Assembly: GCA_050485365.1 (NCBI GenBank)
Contig: JBJHBH010000030.1
Span: forward strand, 1 to 36,185
Direction: 5' to 3'
Origin: JARFUG01 sp050485365
GTDB lineage: Bacteria; Desulfobacterota; Desulfuromonadia; Desulfuromonadales; JACZKF01
DNA length: 36,185 nucleotides
The translations under genes and the position numbers were made by a program. Below the pieces are notes generated by a model that saw only the letters and a list, made by a program, of their open reading frames with translations, made no database searches and was not told where the DNA came from. Position 1 is the stretch's first letter. Every line of letters begins with the position of its first letter. Shown here one piece after another: positions 7,572 through 14,597 of the stretch.

Positions 7572-7649
7572 AGGCACGATGACGTGCCTTCTTGTTAAAA
7601 GGCAATGGAGCCCGTGCGGAAGAGTGATCTCCCCGCACGGGCTTTTTTT
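7572..7649 (+). promoter_or_regulatory. nifH leader module 1: hairpin plus intrinsic terminator
   Basis: Just after the predicted transcription start a stable hairpin forms (AGGCACG/CGTGCCT, 7572-7589). After 19 bases comes a terminator with an 11-bp stem (7609-7619 with 7633-7643) and seven T residues. The upper part of the terminator hairpin can form the hexaloop AGTGAT, which has the A1 and G4 expected of ANTAR-domain targets. This is the layout of leaders controlled by GnfR-type antitermination in Geobacter (Ueki and Lovley 2010). Function here is inferred. Confidence 0.75.
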
Positions 7650-7660
7650 CTGACATCTTC

Positions 7661-7723
7661 GGCGCACTGACGGCGCCGCAGGGGTAAAGGCGCCCCGTCC
7701 GGACGGTCCGGACGGGGCGTTTT
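7661..7723 (+). promoter_or_regulatory. nifH leader module 2: second hairpin plus terminator-like stem
   Basis: A second unit repeats the layout: small hairpin GGCGC/GCGCC with loop ACTGACG (7661-7677), a 13-base gap, then a perfect 12-bp stem (7691-7702 with 7708-7719) followed by four T residues. The T-run is shorter, so termination would be weaker. Two tandem checkpoints lie before nifH; about 115 bases remain to the start codon. Confidence 0.65.
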
Positions 7724-7838
7724 GCGTCTTGACGCGACAACAGGCGGGGCATCGATCGATCCCGGACACATCAACGGGGATGCCGCCTCGGGGGAAGGAG
7801 CGATATCCCGCCGGAACCGAAGGAAAGAGAGGAACATC

Positions 7839-8717
7839 ATGGCAGAGAAGAAGATTCGTCAGATTGCGATCTACGGAAAAGGCGGCATCGGCAAGTCGAC
7901 CACTACCCAGAACACCGTGGCGGGGCTGGCCAGCCTCGGCAAGAAGGTGATGATCGTCGGCTGCGACCCCAAGGCCGACTCGACCCGCCTGATCCTGCAC
8001 GCCAAGGCACAGGAGACGGTCATGGACAAGGTGCGCGAGCTCGGCACCGTGGAGGACCTGGAGCTCGACGATGTTCTCAAGACCGGCTACGGCGACGTGC
8101 GCTGCGTCGAGTCGGGGGGGCCCGAGCCCGGCGTCGGCTGCGCGGGGCGCGGCGTCATCACCGCCATCAACTTCCTCGAGGAGGAGGGGGCCTACACCGA
8201 GGACCTCGACTTCGTCTTCTACGACGTGCTCGGCGACGTCGTGTGCGGCGGCTTCGCCATGCCGATCCGCGAGAACAAGGCCGAGGAGATCTACATCGTC
8301 GTCTCGGGGGAGATGATGGCGATGTACGCTGCCAACAACATCGCCAAGGGGATTCTGAAGTACTCCTCCTCGGGGAACGTGCGCCTGGCCGGCCTCATCT
8401 GCAACAGCCGAAACACCGACCGGGAGAAGGACCTCATCGAGGCCCTCGCCAAGAAGCTCGGCACGCAGATGATCCACTTCGTCCCCCGCGACAACCAGGT
8501 GCAGCGCGCCGAGCTGCGGCGCATGACCGTCATCGAGTACTCCCCCGAGCACAAGCAGGCCGACGAATACCGTCAGCTCGCCCGGAAGATCGCCGACAAC
8601 AAGATGCTCGTCGTCCCCACGCCGCTGGAGATGGAGGAGCTTGAAGAGCTCCTCATGGAATTCGGCATCATGGAGGCCGAGGACGAGTCCATCGTGGGCA
8701 AGGCGGAGAATGCGTAA
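7839..8717 (+). CDS. nifH: Nitrogenase iron protein NifH
   Basis: The 292-residue dinitrogenase reductase delivers electrons to NifDK with ATP hydrolysis. Visible features: P-loop GKGGIGKST (13-21), switch region GCDPKADST, the [4Fe-4S] ligands Cys101 (GVGCAGRG) and Cys136 (DVVCGGFA), and Arg104, the residue ADP-ribosylated by DraT in organisms that have it. The neighbouring NifD and NifK show this is the molybdenum system. The ATG at 7839 follows AGAGGA and gives the standard MAEKKIRQIAIYGKGG start. It is the first gene after the sigma-54 promoter and two attenuator modules. A 94-base spacer with a strong inverted repeat separates it from nifD. Confidence 0.98.
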   Translation: MAEKKIRQIAIYGKGGIGKSTTTQNTVAGLASLGKKVMIVGCDPKADSTRLILHAKAQETVMDKVRELGTVEDLELDDVLKTGYGDVRCVESGGPEPGVGCAGRGVITAINFLEEEGAYTEDLDFVFYDVLGDVVCGGFAMPIRENKAEEIYIVVSGEMMAMYAANNIAKGILKYSSSGNVRLAGLICNSRNTDREKDLIEALAKKLGTQMIHFVPRDNQVQRAELRRMTVIEYSPEHKQADEYRQLARKIADNKMLVVPTPLEMEELEELLMEFGIMEAEDESIVGKAENA

Positions 8718-8730
8718 AAACCCGGAACGA

Positions 8731-8787
8731 GGTACGCGGGACGCGGTACGCGCAGTAGATCTTCGCGTCCCGCGTTCCGCGTCCCGC
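8731..8787 (+). repeat. Inverted repeat in the nifH-nifD spacer
   Basis: Arms 8736-8752 and 8771-8787 are complementary over 17 bases with one mismatch; the units ACGCGGGACGCGG recur as direct repeats around them. No T-run follows, so it is more likely a transcript-stabilising or processing hairpin, which would raise NifH over NifDK, than a terminator. Confidence 0.75.
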
Positions 8788-8811
8788 GTCCCTGAACTCG
8801 GGAGAACCCAT

Positions 8812-10257
8812 ATGTCAGAGCGTAAGCCCATTGCGGGCGTTACAAAAGAAAGTACCGAGAATATCATCGAAGAAACCCTCGAGCTCTATCCGGCCAAGGC
8901 GCGCAAGAAGCGCGCGCCGCACATGGCCGCCAACGACCCGGGGTGCTCGACCTGCGTCGTGAAGTCGAACAAGAAGACCGTCCCCGGGGTGATGAGCGCC
9001 CGAGGCTGCGCCTACGCCGGCGCCAAGGGGGTGGTGTGGGGGCCGATCCGCGACATGGTCCACATCTCCCACGGGCCGGTGGGGTGCGGCTGGTACAGCT
9101 GGGGGACCCGGCGCAACCTGACGAGCGGGGTGGCCGGGGTGGAGAACTTCTCCGGCATGATGTTCACCTCCGACTTCCAGGAGAAGGACATCGTCTACGG
9201 CGGCGACAAGAAGCTCGAAACGATCTGTCGCGAGGTGCGCGAGCTCTTCCCGCTCGCCAAGGGGGTCTCGGTCCTCTCCGAGTGCCCCGTGGGGCTCATC
9301 GGCGACGACATCAACGCCGTGGCCAAGAAGATGACCGAGGAGATCGACGTGCCGGTGGTGCCGTGCAACTGCGAGGGGTTCCGCGGCGTCTCCCAGTCGC
9401 TGGGGCATCACATCAGCAACGACACCATCCGCGACTTCATCATCGGCACCCGCGAGTTCGCGCAAGCCCCCGGCCCCTACGACATCGCGCTCATCGGCGA
9501 CTACAACATCGGCGGCGACGTCTGGGCGGCAAAAAAGGTGCTCGAAGAGATCGGCCTCAACGTCAAGGCCCAGTGGACAGGCGACGGCCAGATCGAGAAG
9601 ATCGCCGCCACCCACCAGGTGAAGCTGAACCTCATCCACTGCTACCGCTCGATGAACTACATGTGCAAGGTGATGGAGGAGAAGTACGGCATCCCCTGGA
9701 TGGAGTTCAACTTCTTCGGCCCGACGAAGATCCGGGAGAGCCTGCGCGCCATCGCCGAGCGCTTCGACGACCGCATCAAGGAGAACGTCGAGAAGGTCAT
9801 CGCCAAGTACGACCCGATGATGCAGGCGGTCGTCGACGAGTACCGCCCGCGGCTGCAGGGGAAGAAGGTCATCGTCTTCGTCGGGGGGCTGCGCCCGCGC
9901 CACACCATCGGCGCCTACGAGGATCTGGGGATGGAGATCGTCGCCGCGGGGTACGAGTTCGCCCACACCGACGACTACGAGCGCACCTACCCCGAGATGG
10001 CCAAGGGGACCCTCGTCTTCGACGACGCCAGCGAGATCGAGCTGGAGAAATGGGTCGAGCACTTCAAGCCCGACCTGGTCGCCTCGGGGATCAAGGAGAA
10101 GTACGTCTTCCAGAAGGCCGGCATCCCCTTTCGCCAGATGCACAGCTGGGACTACTCGGGCCCCTACCACGCCTACGACGGCTTCCCCATCTTCGCCCGG
10201 GACATCGACATGGCGATCAACAGCCCGACGTGGGGGTTGGTGAAATCGCCCTTTTAG
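8812..10257 (+). CDS. nifD: Nitrogenase MoFe protein alpha chain NifD
   Basis: The 481-residue alpha subunit carries the FeMo-cofactor and half the P-cluster. P-cluster ligands are Cys66 (RGCAYAGA), Cys92 (VGCGWYSW) and Cys158 (SECPVGLIGDD); the FeMo-cofactor cysteine is Cys277 (LIHCYRSMNYM), and the histidine ligand lies in the HSWDYSGPYHAYDGF region near the C-terminus. All expected residues are present. Length is close to Azotobacter NifD (492). Start ATG 8812 follows a GGGAG. It is co-transcribed with nifH and nifK. The lone nifD plus nifK without a delta subunit gene argues against a V or Fe-only nitrogenase. Confidence 0.98.
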   Translation: MSERKPIAGVTKESTENIIEETLELYPAKARKKRAPHMAANDPGCSTCVVKSNKKTVPGVMSARGCAYAGAKGVVWGPIRDMVHISHGPVGCGWYSWGTRRNLTSGVAGVENFSGMMFTSDFQEKDIVYGGDKKLETICREVRELFPLAKGVSVLSECPVGLIGDDINAVAKKMTEEIDVPVVPCNCEGFRGVSQSLGHHISNDTIRDFIIGTREFAQAPGPYDIALIGDYNIGGDVWAAKKVLEEIGLNVKAQWTGDGQIEKIAATHQVKLNLIHCYRSMNYMCKVMEEKYGIPWMEFNFFGPTKIRESLRAIAERFDDRIKENVEKVIAKYDPMMQAVVDEYRPRLQGKKVIVFVGGLRPRHTIGAYEDLGMEIVAAGYEFAHTDDYERTYPEMAKGTLVFDDASEIELEKWVEHFKPDLVASGIKEKYVFQKAGIPFRQMHSWDYSGPYHAYDGFPIFARDIDMAINSPTWGLVKSPF

Positions 10258-10267
10258 GCGATTTCAC

Positions 10268-10358
10268 GGGACGCGGGATGCGAACATCAAAACCGAAAAT
10301 ACGGAGATATGGACCTGGTCTGAGGTTTTCGCGTCCCGCGCCCCTCGACCCGCGTCCC
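10268..10358 (+). repeat. Long inverted repeat in the nifD-nifK spacer
   Basis: GGGACGCGGG (10268-10277) pairs with CCCGCGTCCC (10349-10358). An alternative fold pairs GGGATGCGA with TCGCGTCCC and AAAACC with GGTTTT inside. The arms resemble those in the nifH-nifD spacer. Likely an mRNA hairpin; no T-run. Confidence 0.65.
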
Positions 10359-10380
10359 GGATCTTCGAAGGAGATCAGAC

Positions 10381-11844
10381 ATGAGCGCTGAAACAGCGAT
10401 GAAAAAGGTCACCGAGATCCCGGCCGACGAGGTCGCCCGGGTCCGCGAGTGGATCGACACCGAGGAATACAAGGAGAAGAACTTCGCCCGGCAGGGGCTG
10501 GTCATCAACCCGGCCCACGGCTGCCAGCCCTTGGGGGCGCAGCTCGCCGCCTACGGCTTTGCGGAGACCCTCCCCTTCGTGCACGGCTCGCAGGGGTGCG
10601 CCTCCTATTACCGCTCGACCTTCAACCGGCACTTTCGCGAGCCGGCGCCGGCGGTCTCGGACGCCATGACCGAGGACGGCGCCGTCTTCGGCGGGCAGGC
10701 CAACCTGCACGAGGGTCTGGAGAACGCCTTCGCCCTGTACAAGCCGAAGATGATGGCGGTCTTCACCTCGTGCATGCCCGAGGTCATCGGCGACGATCTG
10801 ACCTCCTTCATCAAGAACGCCAGGCTCAAGAACCTCATCCCCGAGGATTTCCCCGTCCCCTACGCCAACACGCCGAGCTTCAACGGCACCCACATCCACG
10901 GCTACGACGCGATGCTCAAAAGCATCCTGGAGTACCTGTCGGAGGGGAAGAAGGTCGAAGGGAAGTGCAGCGGCAAGGTGAACCTGATCCCCGGCTTCGA
11001 CGCCAACACCGGCAACTACCGCGAGTACAAGCGGATTCTGGAGGCCTTCGACGCCCCCCACACCATCCTGGCCGACATCTGCGAGACCTTCGATTCGCCG
11101 TTGGACGGCATCTACCGCCCCTATCCGGGGGGGACGCCGCTCGACGAGGCGGCCGAGGTCCTCAACGCCCAGGCCATCGTCGCCGTGCAGAAGTACGCCA
11201 CGGCGAGCACCGTCAAGTGGCTCGGCGAGGCGAGCGACGCGCCGGTGGCGGTGCTGCCGATGCCGATGGGGATCGCCAAGACCGACGCCTTCCTGCTGAA
11301 GCTGAGCGAGCTGACGGGGAAGCCCGTCCCCGAGAGTCTGAAGAAGGAGCGCGGCCGGGCGGTCGACGCCATGACCGACGCCCACCAGTACCTGCACGGC
11401 AAGAAGTTCGCCGTCTTCGGCGACCCGGACTACCTGCTCGGCATCGTCTCGTTTCTGCTGGAGATGGGGGCGAAGCCGCACCATGTCGTCTGCTCGCGGG
11501 CGACGAAGAAATTCGAAAAGGAGATGAGGGCGCTCCTCGACACATCCCCCTACGGCAAGGGGTGCAACGTCTGGGTGAACCGCGACCTGTGGCATCTGCG
11601 CTCGCTGCTGATGACCGACCCGGTCGACGCCATGATCGGAGACACCCACGGAAAGTTCGCCGCCCGCGACGCGAAGATTCCACTCATCCGTATCGGCTTT
11701 CCGATCATCGACAGGGTCAACCTGCACCGCATCCCCGTCGTCGGCTACCAGGGGGCGATCAACATGCTCACCTTCATCGCCAACAAGTTCCTCGATCTCG
11801 TCGACGAGACGTGCGAGGACCGCTTCTTCGAGATGATGCGCTGA
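10381..11844 (+). CDS. nifK: Nitrogenase MoFe protein beta chain NifK
   Basis: The 487-residue beta subunit supplies the other half of the P-cluster through Cys48 (AHGCQPLGA), Cys73 (GSQGCASYYR) and Cys131 (TSCMPEVIGDD). It is of the shorter type without the N-terminal extension seen in Azotobacter NifK (523). GGAG lies nine to ten bases before the ATG (ttcgaaggagatcagac). It follows nifD after a 123-base spacer containing an inverted repeat, and precedes the NifX-like gene. No anomalies. Confidence 0.98.
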   Translation: MSAETAMKKVTEIPADEVARVREWIDTEEYKEKNFARQGLVINPAHGCQPLGAQLAAYGFAETLPFVHGSQGCASYYRSTFNRHFREPAPAVSDAMTEDGAVFGGQANLHEGLENAFALYKPKMMAVFTSCMPEVIGDDLTSFIKNARLKNLIPEDFPVPYANTPSFNGTHIHGYDAMLKSILEYLSEGKKVEGKCSGKVNLIPGFDANTGNYREYKRILEAFDAPHTILADICETFDSPLDGIYRPYPGGTPLDEAAEVLNAQAIVAVQKYATASTVKWLGEASDAPVAVLPMPMGIAKTDAFLLKLSELTGKPVPESLKKERGRAVDAMTDAHQYLHGKKFAVFGDPDYLLGIVSFLLEMGAKPHHVVCSRATKKFEKEMRALLDTSPYGKGCNVWVNRDLWHLRSLLMTDPVDAMIGDTHGKFAARDAKIPLIRIGFPIIDRVNLHRIPVVGYQGAINMLTFIANKFLDLVDETCEDRFFEMMR

Positions 11845-11942
11845 TTTTCGGCCGGAAGCGAAGCGATTCCCGCATCGGAGCGCCCATGATCCGCACCCGA
11901 CGCTTCCACCTCATCGACGACAGCAAAGAGAAAGGACACGCC

Positions 11943-12320
11943 ATGAAAGTCGCCTTCGCCAGCGCCGACAGGGTGCACGTCGACGAGCATTTCGGACGGG
12001 CCGAGCACTTCCTCATCTGGGAGGTCGGTCCCGACTCGGCCGAGTTTTCGGGGATCGTCCAGGTCAGGACCGAAGGCGCGGACGAGGCGGGCCGCATCGA
12101 GGCCCGCTGCGCCGCCCTGAGCGACTGCGCCCTGGTCTACGTCGCCGAGATCGGCGGCCCGGCGGCGGCGCGCCTGGTGGCCAAAAAGATTCATCCCCTC
12201 AAGAGCAAGGAGCGCGAGCCGATCGTGCGGGTGGTGGAGAGGCTGCAGGAGGTGCTGCGCGGATCGGTGCCGCCGTGGCTGCGCAAGGCGATGATGAAGG
12301 GCGAGCGCCCGCCAATGTAG
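11943..12320 (+). CDS. NifX-like FeMo-cofactor carrier protein
   Basis: The 125-residue protein belongs to the NifX/NifB-C-terminal/NafY fold (dinitrogenase iron-molybdenum cofactor-binding family): MKVAFASADRVHVDEHFGRA with the conserved DxHFGxA motif, then YVAEIGGPAAARLVAKKIHP. Such proteins bind NifB-co or the VK-cluster and pass it along during cofactor assembly. The C-terminal extension (residues 85-125) resembles NifX proper. An in-frame ATG at 11886 would add 19 residues, but AAAGGA directly before 11943 favours the shorter form. It follows nifK by about 100 bases and is probably in the same transcript. Confidence 0.88.
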   Translation: MKVAFASADRVHVDEHFGRAEHFLIWEVGPDSAEFSGIVQVRTEGADEAGRIEARCAALSDCALVYVAEIGGPAAARLVAKKIHPLKSKEREPIVRVVERLQEVLRGSVPPWLRKAMMKGERPPM

Positions 12321-12371
12321 GAGCGATCCTTGCGATCGCCCCGCAAGTGAGGGCGAATGTGAAATTCGCCC
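12321..12371 (+). repeat. Paired small hairpins between nifX-like gene and ferredoxin gene
   Basis: GGGCGAAT (12351-12358) and ATTCGCCC (12364-12371) form a perfect hairpin. Just before it GCGATC and GCGATCGC units are repeated. No T-run; probably intergenic repeat material that could also stabilise mRNA. Confidence 0.6.
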
Positions 12372-12391
12372 CGACCGAAGGAGAAGAGACC

Positions 12392-12661
12392 ATGGCTTTT
12401 TATACGGCAAAGACCAAGGGGGGCAAGGAGTGGACCCCCGCCTACATCGAGACGATCGATCAGGAGAAGTGCATCGGCTGCGGGCGCTGTTACAAGGTCT
12501 GCTCGCGAAACGTCCTCGGCCCCGAGGATCTGGAGGACGAGGAGTCCGAGTCGGTGCGCATGGTCATGACCATCGTCGACGACAGCAAATGCATCGGCTG
12601 CGTCGCTTGCGGCGTGAGTTGCAGCAAAAAAGCCTTCGGCTTCAAGCCGATGGCGCTCTGA
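12392..12661 (+). CDS. fdxB: Nif-specific 2x[4Fe-4S] ferredoxin (ferredoxin III, FdxB type)
   Basis: The 89-residue ferredoxin has two cluster motifs: CIGCGRCYKVC (about residues 29-39) and CIGCVACGVSC (about 69-79), each followed by one or more residues before S or K instead of the usual proline. The N-terminus TPAYIETIDQEKCIGCGRC is typical of ferredoxin III, nif-specific. It is thought to supply electrons to nitrogenase or to cofactor assembly. GGAGAAGAG precedes the ATG. It lies between the two NifX-family genes. Confidence 0.9.
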   Translation: MAFYTAKTKGGKEWTPAYIETIDQEKCIGCGRCYKVCSRNVLGPEDLEDEESESVRMVMTIVDDSKCIGCVACGVSCSKKAFGFKPMAL

Positions 12662-12679
12662 AGGCGAAGGGAGGCTCTC

Positions 12680-13024
12680 ATGCGCATCGCGGTCGCATCG
12701 AAATCGGGCACGCAGGTCGATCAGCACTTCGGCCACGCCGAGCGCTTCCTCATCTACGAGGCGCACCCGGAAGGGGCCTCGCCGGTGGGGACGGTCGAGG
12801 TCGAAAAATACTGCGTCTTCGACCCCGAGCACCCCACCCGCTTCGACCTTCTCGGCCGCACCATCGCCGCGCTGGAGGGGTGCCGGGCCGTCGTGACCGC
12901 CATGATCGGCGAGGCGCCCAGGGCCGAGTTGAAAAAGGCGGGGATCAAGGCGATCTGCGCCGAAGGGCCCATCGACGCGGCGCTGCGCGCGGCGCTCCGA
13001 ACTCTGCAGAGCGACACGGCGTGA
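12680..13024 (+). CDS. Second NifX/NifB-C-terminal-like cofactor-binding protein
   Basis: A 114-residue protein of the same fold as the 11943 gene: MRIAVASKSGTQVDQHFGHA, with the DxHFGxA motif and AVVTAMIGEAPRAELKKAGI. It lacks the long C-terminal tail of the first copy and resembles the domain fused to the C-terminus of long NifB proteins. Because nifB in this window lacks that domain, this gene may provide it in trans (inference). AGGGAGG precedes the ATG; 18 bases after fdxB, so co-transcribed. Confidence 0.87.
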   Translation: MRIAVASKSGTQVDQHFGHAERFLIYEAHPEGASPVGTVEVEKYCVFDPEHPTRFDLLGRTIAALEGCRAVVTAMIGEAPRAELKKAGIKAICAEGPIDAALRAALRTLQSDTA

Positions 13025-13067
13025 GGGGGCGGTTGCCAAAGGGGGGCGGGCGTGTTGAAATGGAGCG

Positions 13068-13397
13068 ATGAGCACGACGCCCAAATCACCCTTTGTCCCG
13101 GCGCAACGGGGGGAGACGATCCGCCGCCGCATGGTCGAGCTGCTGCGCGGCGGCCCCCTGACCCCCAGGGAGATCTCCGCGCAGGCCGGCATCCCCGAGA
13201 GAGAGGTCGCGCGCCATCTGGAGCATGTGCGCAGATCGCTTCAGGGGAGCGAAGAGCGGCTGGAGATCGAACCGTCCGTGTGCCGCAAGTGCGGCTTCGC
13301 GTTCGCCAAACGCGAGCGCCTCGACCGCCCCGGACGCTGCCCCGTCTGCCGGGGCCAGTCGATCGGCGAGCCGCGCTTCTTCGTGAGCGGCGGGTAA
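13068..13397 (+). CDS. HTH and zinc-ribbon transcriptional regulator (COG3357-like)
   Basis: The 109-residue protein joins a winged-helix-like N-terminus (residues 15-60: ETIRRRMVELLRGGPLTPRE, then a second helix in EREVARHLEHVRRSL) to a zinc ribbon with CRKCGFAF and CPVC, plus a basic linker. This arrangement corresponds to the predicted regulators of COG3357. GGAG lies just upstream of the ATG. A longer frame in another register is spurious. It sits 43 bases downstream of the second NifX-like gene and before the nifB promoter, so it may regulate nitrogen fixation or sense metal. Its target is unknown. Confidence 0.82.
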   Translation: MSTTPKSPFVPAQRGETIRRRMVELLRGGPLTPREISAQAGIPEREVARHLEHVRRSLQGSEERLEIEPSVCRKCGFAFAKRERLDRPGRCPVCRGQSIGEPRFFVSGG

Positions 13398-13444
13398 AGG
13401 GGGACGATGGATAAGGAGCGTTCGCCGACCCGAAAGGGCGCCCC

Positions 13445-13458
13445 GGCAAAGGGGAGGC
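13445..13458 (+). promoter_or_regulatory. Possible sigma-54 promoter of nifB
   Basis: GGCA (13445-13448) and GC (13457-13458) have the required 10-base gap, but the -12 side (GGCGA) departs from TTGCA. The predicted start (about 13470) falls directly before the leader hairpin, as at nifH and nifV, which is the main support. Confidence 0.4.
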
Positions 13459-13475
13459 GACCGGCGACATAACAG

Positions 13476-13550
13476 GGGGCACGACGAGGTGCCCCGCAAC
13501 GAACACGGCGACGAAGCCCCGGCGAGGACGATTCCTCCCGGGGCTTTTTT
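13476..13550 (+). promoter_or_regulatory. nifB leader: hairpin plus intrinsic terminator
   Basis: GGGGCAC/GTGCCCC (13476-13495) encloses hexaloop GACGAG. After 18 bases a terminator forms: AAGCCCCGG/CCGGGGCTT with inner GAGGA/TCCTC (13514-13546) and six T residues ending at 13550. The hairpin sequence GGCACGACGAGGTGCC is almost the same as in the nifH leader (GGCACGATGACGTGCC). 67 bases remain to the nifB start. Confidence 0.75.
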
Positions 13551-13617
13551 CGTCTTGCGCAAGGCGGCCTTCAGGTCCGGAACACCCGGGGGTCGCCGCA
13601 ACCGAAAGGAGATCGAC

Positions 13618-14484
13618 ATGGCGACCCAGTGCCCCATGATGACGATGAAGCACCAGAGCGACCACCCCTGCTTCGGCGGCGACCACAGCAAGGCAGGGCG
13701 CATCCATCTCCCCGTCGCTCCGGGGTGCAACATCAAATGCGGCTTTTGCGAGCGCCGCTTCGACTGCGCCAACGAGAGTCGCCCCGGCGTGACGAGCCGG
13801 GTGCTGACCCCCGAGCAGTCGCTGGAGCGGGTTCGGCTGGTCAAGCGGCACATGGAGACGCAGGGGGGCGCGCGCTTGAAGGTCGTCGGCATCGCCGGCC
13901 CCGGCGACCCGCTGGCCAACCCGAAGACGTTCGAGACCTTCGCCCTCGTTCGCCGGGCCTTCCCCGAGATGACCCTGTGCCTGTCGACCAACGGCCTTCT
14001 TCTGCCGCAGATGGTCGACGCTCTTCTCGCCCACGGCGTGCACAGCCTGACGGTGACGATCAACGCCCTCAGCGCCGAAACCGGCGCCCGCGTCTACGAG
14101 TGGATCAGGGTCGACGGACAGAAACTCTACGCCGAAGAGGGGGCGGCGCTTCTGCTCGCGCAGCAGATCAAGGGGGTGGAGGCGGCCGCGGCGGCCGGGA
14201 TGATGGTCAAGGTCAACCACGTCTACATCCCGGGCGTCAACGATCACGAATCGCTCGATCTCGCCGTCACGGTGCGGGGGCTCGGCGCGACGATGATGAA
14301 CATCATGCCGGTGATCCCCGTCGGCGCCTTCAAAGGGATCGCGCCGCCGTCCGAGGCGACGATGGAGATGGTGCGCAGCCAGGCCGAGCTGATCGTGTCG
14401 CAGGCGCGCCACTGCCGACAGTGCCGCGCCGACGCCGCCGGCGTGGTGGGGCACGATATCGACCTGGCGGCGCTGAACGCCTAA
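13618..14484 (+). CDS. nifB: NifB, radical-SAM NifB-cofactor synthase (short form)
   Basis: The 288-residue enzyme builds NifB-co, the 8Fe-9S-C precursor of FeMo-cofactor, from two [4Fe-4S] clusters and a SAM-derived carbon. The radical-SAM motif is CNIKCGFC (Cys37, Cys41, Cys44), and CANESRPGVTS is NifB-specific. The late cysteines in HCRQCRADAAGV would bind auxiliary clusters. The protein stops there: the C-terminal NifX-like domain of long NifBs (about 450-500 residues) is absent, and two free-standing NifX-family genes lie upstream. AAAGGAGATCGAC precedes the ATG. Expression appears controlled by its own leader terminator, and an intrinsic terminator follows. Confidence 0.96.
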   Translation: MATQCPMMTMKHQSDHPCFGGDHSKAGRIHLPVAPGCNIKCGFCERRFDCANESRPGVTSRVLTPEQSLERVRLVKRHMETQGGARLKVVGIAGPGDPLANPKTFETFALVRRAFPEMTLCLSTNGLLLPQMVDALLAHGVHSLTVTINALSAETGARVYEWIRVDGQKLYAEEGAALLLAQQIKGVEAAAAAGMMVKVNHVYIPGVNDHESLDLAVTVRGLGATMMNIMPVIPVGAFKGIAPPSEATMEMVRSQAELIVSQARHCRQCRADAAGVVGHDIDLAALNA

Positions 14485-14517
14485 GGGGGCGGCTCTCGAT
14501 TTTAATCCCGCCCTTTT
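14485..14517 (+). terminator. Intrinsic terminator after nifB
   Basis: GGGCGG (14487-14492) pairs with CCGCCC (14508-14513), followed by four T residues. It separates nifB from the amidotransferase-kinase-activator operon. Confidence 0.6.
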
Positions 14518-14597
14518 CCTGGCGCACCGCTCCGTGGTAAGGTAACGCGGAGCCGCCCGGAGCCAACGACGGGCCACCGCAACCGAGAGTCTGCGCG

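Noticed and set aside
7572..7723. GEMM-type cyclic dinucleotide or other known riboswitch in the nifH leader
   Set aside because: None of the conserved GEMM core bases are present; the stems fit an antitermination layout better.
7839..11844. Vanadium or iron-only nitrogenase
   Set aside because: NifD/NifK are of Mo type and no delta-subunit gene (vnfG/anfG) lies between them.
13052..13414. A 120-codon rightward frame overlapping the COG3357-like gene
   Set aside because: Its composition is a frame-shifted copy of the regulator; the regulator frame has the HTH and zinc-ribbon motifs and a ribosome binding site.
10381..14484. nifE, nifN, nifU or nifS hidden in this block
   Set aside because: Every coding stretch between nifK and nifB is accounted for by other families; these genes must be elsewhere.
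14518..14597. Sigma-54 promoter for the amidotransferase-kinase-activator operon (TGGCGCACCGCTCCG)
   Set aside because: CG instead of GC stands at the ten-base position, so an invariant base pair is missing.
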